Position numbers and translations under genes: made by a program
The notes under the pieces: model-generated
Database searches by the model: none
The model's input: only the letters and a program-made list of their open reading frames with translations
What the model was told of the DNA's origin: nothing
Part shown: positions 1 to 5,067 of the stretch, one piece after another
Layout of the letters: every line of letters starts with the position of its first letter
How positions within the stretch are numbered: position 1 is the stretch's first letter
NCBI GenBank assembly: GCA_025934635.1
Contig: JAICWX010000236.1
Coordinates: 1-13,652 of the forward strand
Length of the DNA stretch: 13,652 nt
DNA from: Streptosporangiaceae bacterium
Lineage (GTDB): Bacteria; Actinomycetota; Actinomycetes; Streptosporangiales; Streptosporangiaceae
Direction: 5' to 3'

Positions 1-1229
1 ACCAGGACGGTGTGCACGTCCCCGCGCTGGGCCTGGAAGGCGACGTGGCCGTACGGGTTCACCAGCGGGAACGACACCGGCGAGGCGTCGTTCTTGATCA
101 GCACCACGTCGGCCTTCTGGCCGGGCTCCAGGCGGCCGAGGTCGTCGCGGCCCAGGGCGCGGGCGCCGCCGCGGGTGGCCCAGTCGACCACGTGCTCGGC
201 GCGCAGCTTGTGGTGGGTGACGGTCTCGCCCTTCATGTGCGCCTCGAGGTGCTCGCGGGCCCGGTCGGCGCCGAGGGTGGTGCGCATGGCGGAGAACAGG
301 TCACCGCTCCACCAGACGCTGGTGTCCATCGACAGCGCGACCGGGATGCCGTGCTGGCGGACCTGCCAGGTGGGCGGGTAGCCCTGCCCGGCGCTCTGCT
401 CCGACTCGGTCGAGACCGAGATGGTGCCCCCGGTGGCCGCGATGCGCTGGTAGGAGTCGGTGCTCAGGGTGGCCGCGTGCACGTACACGGTCTCCGGACC
501 CATGAACCCGTTCTCGTGCATCAGCCGGATGCCGTCGTCGTTGGTGGCGCCCCACACCCCGGCATGGGTGGTGACCGGCAGGCCGAGCTCGCGGGCCACC
601 TCGAACGCGGGCTTCTCCGGGAAGGACGGATCGCCGGTGACGTCGAAGGCGAGCTGGTACCAGAGCATGTCACCGGCGCTGTGCCGGCCGAAGAACGACC
701 GGACGGCCGGGTCGGCGGTCCACTCCCAGGGGCCGGCCTGGATGTTGCCGTAGGCCAGGACGAACCGCCCGGGCACCGAGCGCAGCGCGTCGAGGGCGGC
801 CTCGGCGTGGTCGGGGGTGTGCAGGTTGTGCGACCAGTCCACGGTGGTGGTCACGCCGGCCTCGAGGGATTCCCAGGCCGACGCGAGGTTGCCCGCGGCG
901 ATGTCCTCGGGGCGGAACTTGCGGCCGTGCTCCAGGTAGTTCCAGACGAAATACTGGGTCAGCGTCCAGTCCGCGCCGTAGGCGCGCATCGCGGTCTGCC
1001 ACATGTGCCGGTGCGTGTCGATCATGCCGGGCATCACGATGCCGCCGCCCGCGTCGATGACGAGCGCGCCCTCCGGCGCCGCCAGGCCCGGTCCCACCGC
1101 GGCGATCGTGTCCCCGGTCACCAGCACGTCGGCGTCGGTCAGGACGGTGTGCGCGTCGTCCATGGTGAGCACCGTGCCGCCGCGGAGCAGCACCGGGCGG
1201 CCCGCCTCCACCTCGTCGGGATTCGCCAT
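1..1229 (-). CDS. Amidohydrolase, ATZ/TRZ (cytosine deaminase-like) family, C-terminus cut by window edge
   Basis: About 409 codons are readable from the ATG at 1229 with no stop before the window edge, so the last tens of residues are missing (family about 450-470). The start has a GGAGG ribosome site five bases upstream. The N-terminus has the usual beta-sandwich strand (LLRGGTVLTMDD) followed by the metal motif PGMIDTHRH (His73, His75). Further metal ligands are probably His222 (TTHAGVWG), His251 (YVHAATLS) and Asp302 (SMDTS), and the C-terminus has the family's GQKADVVLI strand. Family members hydrolyse C-N or C-Cl bonds on heterocycles. The HxxE glutamate seen in AtzA/TrzN is absent here (H-A-G-V), so the substrate cannot be inferred. 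It is divergent from the CoA-transferase/dioxygenase operon and probably shares its control region. The superfamily is secure; the reaction is unknown. Confidence 0.9.
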   Translation of the reverse strand, partial: MANPDEVEAGRPVLLRGGTVLTMDDAHTVLTDADVLVTGDTIAAVGPGLAAPEGALVIDAGGGIVMPGMIDTHRHMWQTAMRAYGADWTLTQYFVWNYLEHGRKFRPEDIAAGNLASAWESLEAGVTTTVDWSHNLHTPDHAEAALDALRSVPGRFVLAYGNIQAGPWEWTADPAVRSFFGRHSAGDMLWYQLAFDVTGDPSFPEKPAFEVARELGLPVTTHAGVWGATNDDGIRLMHENGFMGPETVYVHAATLSTDSYQRIAATGGTISVSTESEQSAGQGYPPTWQVRQHGIPVALSMDTSVWWSGDLFSAMRTTLGADRAREHLEAHMKGETVTHHKLRAEHVVDWATRGGARALGRDDLGRLEPGQKADVVLIKNDASPVSFPLVNPYGHVAFQAQRGDVHTVL

Positions 1230-1318
1230 CGAGACCTCCGGGTATCTTCACGCGGACGAGCGTCCGCTGCACGATCGCATGAGCGGTTGGTGCCACTGTC
1301 ATCTATCCCCGTTTGGTA

Positions 1319-1351
1319 TGTCAAGGTTTGGATCTGCCCGTGACCTTGACA
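1319..1351. promoter_or_regulatory. Inverted repeat joining the -35 elements of divergent promoters
   Basis: TGTCAAGG (1319-1326) and CCTTGACA (1344-1351) are perfect 8-bp inverted copies 17 bp apart. The right arm contains TTGACA reading right. The left arm contains the same hexamer reading left, toward the amidohydrolase, but its -10 is poor: the best match is GACAGT with an 18-bp spacer. The symmetry may be an activator site or a by-product of two facing -35 boxes. Confidence 0.45.
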
Positions 1352-1373
1352 CGTATCGGTGCAGGTCTAGGCT
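1346..1373 (+). promoter_or_regulatory. Sigma-70-type promoter of the CoA-transferase/dioxygenase operon
   Basis: A perfect -35 TTGACA (1346-1351) is followed, after 16 bp, by TAGGCT (1368-1373), a normal actinobacterial -10 of the TANNNT type. Transcription would start near 1380, giving a leader of about 60 bases before the ATG at 1441. No better promoter is seen between 1230 and 1440. Confidence 0.65.
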
Positions 1374-1397
1374 GGTCCGTACGCCGATCATGGACGC

Positions 1398-1416
1398 TTG
1401 TCCGCATAGCGGACAA
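1398..1416. promoter_or_regulatory. Perfect 19-bp palindromic operator, IclR-box type
   Basis: TTGTCCGC-ATA-GCGGACAA has perfect 8-bp arms around three bases. It lies about 18-36 bases downstream of the predicted transcription start, where a bound repressor would block RNA polymerase. The TCCGC/GCGGA symmetry with a short AT centre resembles sites of IclR-family regulators, which often control aromatic catabolism in actinobacteria. No regulator gene lies in the window, so the family assignment is an inference. Confidence 0.65.
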
Positions 1417-1440
1417 TCCTCGACGAAGGGACGGGCGCGG

Positions 1441-2607
1441 ATGACGGAGGCCCAGGCTGAAGGACCGCTGGCCGGACTGCTGGTGGCGGACTTCTCCCGG
1501 ATCCTGGCCGGGCCGTACTCCACCATGCTGCTGGCCGACATGGGGGCCGAGGTGGTCAAGGTCGAGGGTCCCGGCGGGGACGACACCCGCACCTGGCAGC
1601 CGCCGGTCCGGGAGGGCGTCTCGACCTACTACCTCGGCGTCAACCGCAACAAGCGCTCGGTCGCGCTGGACCTGAAGGATCCCGGCGACCTCGCGCTGGC
1701 CCGCGAGCTGGCCCGGCGCGCCGACATTTTCGTCGAGAACTTCAAGCCGGGCGGCCTGAAGCGCTTCGGGCTCGACTACGACACCGTGGCGGCCGCCAAC
1801 CCGGCCGTGGTGTACGCGTCGATCAGCGGCTTCGGCAGCGGGCCCAAGGGCGCCGGGCTACCCGGGTACGACCTCATCGTGCAGGCCACCTCCGGCCTGA
1901 TGAGCGTGACCGGGGACGCGGAGGGCGAGCCGTACCGGGCCGGCGTGGCGGTGTTCGACGTGATCTCGGGCCTGCACGCCACCATCGGCGTGCTGGCCGC
2001 GCTCAACCACCGGCACGCGACCGGCCAGGGCCAGCACGTGGAGATCAGCCTGCTCGCGTCGGCGATGTCGGGCCTGGTCAACCAGACCAGCGCCTACGTG
2101 GCCGGGGGGGTGGTCCCGTTCCGGATGGGCAACAGCCATCCCAGCCTGTTCCCGTACGAGCCGCTTCCCTGCGCCGACGGCGAGCTGATCATCACCGCGG
2201 GCAACGACCTGCAGTTCCGCAAGCTGGCCCAGGTCCTGGGGGTGCCGGAGCTGGCCGACGACCCGCGGTTCGGCCGCAACGAGGACCGCACGGCCAACCG
2301 GGAAGAGCTGCGCCCGCTGCTGGTCGAGCGGCTGAAGACCCGGCCCAAGATGGAGTGGTTCCGCGAGCTGACCGGGAACGGGGTGCCGTGCGGGCCGATC
2401 AACACCATCGACCAGGGCGTGGCGTTCGCCGAGGAGGTAGGCCTGGATCCGGTGGTGATCGTGGGCGAGGGCGACGAGGCGATCCCGTCGGTGCGGAACC
2501 CGATCACCTTCTCGGCCACCCCGGCCAGCTACCGGCTGCCGCCGCCGCGTCTTGACCAGCAGGGGGATGAGATCCGGCAGTGGCTCTCGGCGGAGGAGTC
2601 CAAGTGA
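1441..2607 (+). CDS. Class III CoA-transferase (CaiB/BaiF family)
   Basis: This 388-residue protein would move CoA from a donor thioester to a carboxylic acid in the cytoplasm. The start at 1441 is chosen because the family N-terminus begins right after it (LLVADFSRILAGPYSTMLLAD, then MGAEVVKVE) and a GAAGGGA-like ribosome site lies upstream; the open frame back to 1003 lacks coding character. NRNKRSVALDLK (CoA-binding region), ADIFVENFKPG and YASISGFG are typical. Asp173 in VAVFDVISGLHA matches the catalytic aspartate (Asp169 of formyl-CoA transferase) that forms the aspartyl-CoA intermediate. The C-terminal NGVPCGPINTIDQ segment is also typical, and the length is normal. It is first in a four-gene operon and overlaps the next gene by GTGA. 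Family is certain; a role in activating a ring-cleavage product is inferred from context. Confidence 0.94.
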   Translation: MTEAQAEGPLAGLLVADFSRILAGPYSTMLLADMGAEVVKVEGPGGDDTRTWQPPVREGVSTYYLGVNRNKRSVALDLKDPGDLALARELARRADIFVENFKPGGLKRFGLDYDTVAAANPAVVYASISGFGSGPKGAGLPGYDLIVQATSGLMSVTGDAEGEPYRAGVAVFDVISGLHATIGVLAALNHRHATGQGQHVEISLLASAMSGLVNQTSAYVAGGVVPFRMGNSHPSLFPYEPLPCADGELIITAGNDLQFRKLAQVLGVPELADDPRFGRNEDRTANREELRPLLVERLKTRPKMEWFRELTGNGVPCGPINTIDQGVAFAEEVGLDPVVIVGEGDEAIPSVRNPITFSATPASYRLPPPRLDQQGDEIRQWLSAEESK

Positions 2608-3401
2608 GCGACGGTCTTTCTTTCCCCACCTCACTGGGCACCTCGTCGGCCGATCAGATCCGGCTGCTCGGGCAGGACCTGACCGCGGACCTGATGGGCA
2701 AGGTGAGCTTCGGCGAGCTGGCCTTCTGGCTGGTCACGCTGCGCCGTCCGACTCCGCAGGAGACCCGGGTGTTCGAGGCCGTGCTGGTGGCCCTGGCCGA
2801 CCACGGCTTCACCCCGACCGCGATCGCCGCGCGGGTCACCTACCTGTCCGCCCCGGACTCGCTGCAGGGGGCGCTGGCGGCCGGGCTGCTCGGCGGCGGG
2901 TCCCGGTTCCTCGGGGTCACCGAGGACTGCGGGATCTACCTGCACGAGGTGCTGGCCGGGCTGAACGGCACGCTGCCGACCACGGACGAGGGCTGGGACG
3001 CGGTGGCGCTGGCCGCGGTGGAGCGAACGCGCGCTGCGGGACGCTACGTGCCCGGGCTCGGGCACCCGGTCCACAAGGTGACCGACCCGCGGACCCCGGT
3101 GCTGATCGAGATCGCCTCGGAAGAGGGACTGCGCGGCCCGCACCTGCGGCTGTTCGAGGCCATCGGCCGGGTGCACGAGCAGGTGCTCGGCCGCCGGCTC
3201 CCGCTCAACGGGGCCGGCGTCTGCGGCGCCGCGCTGGCCGACCTCGGGCTGCCGGTGGAGCTGCTGCGCGGCTTCGCGCTGCTGGCCCGCGCGGCCGGGC
3301 TGCTCGGCCAGATCGCCGAGGAGCGCCGCCGCCCCATCGGCATGGACATCTACACGGCCGTCGACCGCAACGCGGTCTACGTCGACCCGTCTGACTCCTG
3401 A
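2604..3401 (+). CDS. Citrate synthase-fold protein, short citryl-CoA lyase-like
   Basis: This is a 265-residue protein. The GTG start overlaps the CoA-transferase stop (GTGA) and has GGAGGA (2592-2597) at good spacing, so the two are translationally coupled. It is far shorter than citrate synthase (about 370-430) and close to the C-terminal lyase domain of ATP-citrate lyase. Family landmarks are YVPGLGHPVHK with His154 and DPR, then LPLNGAGVCGAALADLGLP, where citrate synthase has NVDFYSG, and the C-terminal ARAAGLLGQIAEERRRP. The aspartate of NVDFYSG is alanine here (Ala204), and the HGGA histidine region reads GLLGGGSRFLG with no histidine. Only the HPVH histidine remains, so the chemistry is probably not plain citrate synthesis. 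Cleavage of an acyl-CoA made by the upstream transferase is a reasonable inference. Confidence 0.85.
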   Translation: MSDGLSFPTSLGTSSADQIRLLGQDLTADLMGKVSFGELAFWLVTLRRPTPQETRVFEAVLVALADHGFTPTAIAARVTYLSAPDSLQGALAAGLLGGGSRFLGVTEDCGIYLHEVLAGLNGTLPTTDEGWDAVALAAVERTRAAGRYVPGLGHPVHKVTDPRTPVLIEIASEEGLRGPHLRLFEAIGRVHEQVLGRRLPLNGAGVCGAALADLGLPVELLRGFALLARAAGLLGQIAEERRRPIGMDIYTAVDRNAVYVDPSDS

Positions 3402-3422
3402 GTCCTGAGCTAAGGAGCCCTT

Positions 3423-4286
3423 ATGGCTACCGTCGCCGCGGTCATCGCCTCGACGCATCACCCGTTCTATCTGCGCGCCAGCACCTCGACCGGGGCGGAC
3501 CGGCCGCCCTTCGCCGACGAGTGGGTCGCCAAGATCGAGGCGTTCCGGGCGACGCTGACCCGGGCGCGGCCGGACGTGCTGGTCATGGTGGGCAGCGACC
3601 ACTTCCACCAGCTGTGGCTGGACAACATGCCGCAGTTCCTGGTGGGCAAGGCGCCGTTCTTCGACGCCAACTGGTACAACGAGGAACGCGAGTTCGGCCT
3701 GCCCCGGATGCGGCTGGCCGGCCAGGAAGACCTGGCCGGGTACTTGCTGCGGGAAGGCCTGGACTCCGGGTTCGACCTGGCCTTCAGCAACGAGCTGCGG
3801 ATCGATCACAGCGTGACCTGCCCGATCATCACGCTGCGGCCGGAGGCGGACCTGCCGATCGTGCCGGTCTACACGAACATCTTCGCGCCGCCGCTGCCGC
3901 GGCCGGGGCGGTTCGTGGAGCTGGGACGGGCGCTGCGTCGCATGGTGGAAGCATGGCCGTCGGACCAGCGGGTGGCCATCATCGGCACCGGGCACCTGTC
4001 ACTGGAGCTGGGAGGGCCGCGGCAGTTCGGCCCGCACGGCCCCGATCCGGAGTTCGACCGCAAGGCCGTGTCGTGGATCGCCAACGGTGACGTGGACGGC
4101 TGCCTGGCCGAGGTGACGCTGGACAGCCTGCACTCCCCCGGCAACGCCACCCACGGGTTCATGGACTTCATGCTGATGATGGGCGCGGCCGGCGACGGCG
4201 TGAAGGCCGACTACACCGACACGCTGGACCTGTTCCACACGATGGAGGCCTACTTCACCTGGTACCCGTCAGGAGTCCCGTCATGA
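3423..4286 (+). CDS. Class III extradiol ring-cleavage dioxygenase, catalytic (LigB-like) subunit
   Basis: This 287-residue protein would use Fe(II) and O2 to open a catechol-type ring. AAGGAG lies five bases before the ATG. Likely iron ligands are His12 or His13 (ASTHHPFY), His60 (MVGSDHFHQLW) and a C-terminal Glu, with Glu275 (HTMEAYFTWY) as one candidate. LRIDHSVTCP (His129) and PIVPVYTN are further LigB-superfamily landmarks. In most relatives the acid-base histidine lies in a G-G-L-S-H motif. Here the segment reads GTGHLSLELGG, so His191 is displaced and the canonical position is leucine. The gene follows the citrate-lyase-like gene by 21 bases and overlaps the LigA-like gene by ATGA. 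The substrate is unknown: protocatechuate, gallate and their methylated or substituted relatives are possible. Confidence 0.92.
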   Translation: MATVAAVIASTHHPFYLRASTSTGADRPPFADEWVAKIEAFRATLTRARPDVLVMVGSDHFHQLWLDNMPQFLVGKAPFFDANWYNEEREFGLPRMRLAGQEDLAGYLLREGLDSGFDLAFSNELRIDHSVTCPIITLRPEADLPIVPVYTNIFAPPLPRPGRFVELGRALRRMVEAWPSDQRVAIIGTGHLSLELGGPRQFGPHGPDPEFDRKAVSWIANGDVDGCLAEVTLDSLHSPGNATHGFMDFMLMMGAAGDGVKADYTDTLDLFHTMEAYFTWYPSGVPS

Positions 4287-4642
4287 GCAAGTACCTGCTG
4301 GACAAGTTCCTGTACACGGTGGACCGGGATCCCTCGCTGGTGGAGCGGTACCGGTCCGATCCGGCCGGGACCGTGGAGTGGTGGGAGCGGGAGATGGCGA
4401 ACTCCATCCTCAACTGCCATGGCTCGGAGCGGTCGACCTGGCTGGCGTTCACGGATTCTGAGCGCGCGGCGCTGCGGTCACATGATCACGTGGCGCTGTT
4501 CGGCCTGGGGGCGCATCCGTTCCTGACGCTGACGCTGTTCATCGCGATGTTCGAGCGGGATCACGGGCCGCTGGAGTACCAGCTGGCCTACGCCCGGGCC
4601 ATGGAGCACATCACGATGCCCTACCCCGACATCGCCACCTAG
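4283..4642 (+). CDS. Extradiol dioxygenase small subunit, LigA-like
   Basis: This 119-residue protein resembles the alpha subunit of protocatechuate 4,5-dioxygenase, an all-helical chain that packs over the active site of LigB and helps bind substrate. YLLDKFLYTVDRDPSLVERY followed by an RSDP turn is typical of the family N-terminus. The helical segment around LTLFIAMFERDHGPLEYQLA and the length also fit. The ATG overlaps the LigB stop (ATGA) and has AGGAG at 4271-4275. The order here is B then A, the reverse of the Sphingobium ligAB genes. Its stop overlaps the stop of the convergent SRPBCC fragment, so any terminator must lie inside that fragment. Confidence 0.87.
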   Translation: MSKYLLDKFLYTVDRDPSLVERYRSDPAGTVEWWEREMANSILNCHGSERSTWLAFTDSERAALRSHDHVALFGLGAHPFLTLTLFIAMFERDHGPLEYQLAYARAMEHITMPYPDIAT

Positions 4643-4854
4643 TCGTTGCGGGACATCTGGGCGGCGCGGAGCTCGGCGTGCATCTCCCACGGCGCCGGTG
4701 GCAGCACGTGACCGGTCTCCAGCAGGGACTTGAGGTTGGCGAAGACGGCGGGCCAGCCCGTGGCGACGGCCGTCAGGGCGTCGTCGTCGGCCAGGTTCTC
4801 GTGGGTGACCGTGAGCCGGATGATCTCATGGAAGGGCTCGATGTCGAAGGTCAC
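4639..4854 (-). pseudogene. SRPBCC/AHSA1 (START-like) C-terminal fragment
   Basis: The 71 readable residues match the end of AHSA1/SRPBCC proteins: VTFDIEPFHEIIRLTVTHE followed by GWPAVFANLKSLLETG, the usual last strand and long C-terminal helix. Full-length members have about 140-160 residues and form a ligand-binding helix-grip fold. The N-terminal half is missing. The frame stays open upstream to a stop near 4990, but the sequence there (ERAVARTARPTK and before) has no family character and no ATG. The GTG at 4854 could still start a short protein, but a 5'-truncated relic is more likely. Its stop overlaps that of the LigA-like gene. Confidence 0.6.
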
Positions 4855-4932
4855 CTTCGTGGGGCGGGCGGTCCGGGCAACGGCTCGTTCCTGGCTTGCG
4901 TCGCAGCCGTACTGGCTTTCCCGGTGAGCTTG

Positions 4933-5058
4933 ATGGTCGCCCCGGTCATCGGGCTGGTCGCTGGCACGCTCATCGGCGCGGTGATAGCGCTGCTATCCCG
5001 GACTCCGCTGTCCCGGGCCCGGGACAGGCGCCCGGCCGGTGCCGCCCGGGATGCCTAA
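4933..5058 (+). CDS. Small hydrophobic protein or membrane-protein fragment
   Basis: From the ATG at 4933 the frame gives 41 residues: a hydrophobic stretch (APVIGLVAGTLIGAVIALL) and then a basic tail with six arginines. Hydrophobicity continues upstream in frame to about 4890 (FLACVAAVLAFPVSLMVAP), so it may be the end of a larger membrane protein whose start was lost where the SRPBCC fragment abuts it. A weak GGTGAG site precedes the ATG. No family is recognised, and a chance frame in GC-rich DNA cannot be excluded. Confidence 0.3.
   Translation: MVAPVIGLVAGTLIGAVIALLSRTPLSRARDRRPAGAARDA
4983..5027. terminator. Two adjacent perfect palindromes, possible terminator of the kinase operon
   Basis: GATAGC-GCT-GCTATC (4983-4997) and CTGTCCCGGGCCCGGGACAG (5008-5027) are both exact. 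They lie 41-85 bases beyond the histidine kinase stop on the leftward transcript, and both could form hairpins. There is no T-tract on either strand, so a terminator role is plausible for an actinobacterium but unproven. They also lie inside the small hydrophobic frame. Confidence 0.4.
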
Positions 5059-5067
5059 TTCCCTTGA

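Noticed and set aside
12..1343. 443-codon open frame on the + strand
   Set aside because: It is antisense to the amidohydrolase, whose metal motifs are all on the other strand.
1003..1440. N-terminal extension of the CoA-transferase frame
   Set aside because: It would run across the divergent promoter region and the amidohydrolase start, and it has no family sequence. The start at 1441 fits the CaiB N-terminus.
2631..3995. 454-codon open frame on the - strand
   Set aside because: It crosses two well-supported rightward genes; the composition is a Gln/Arg/His-rich mirror-frame artefact.
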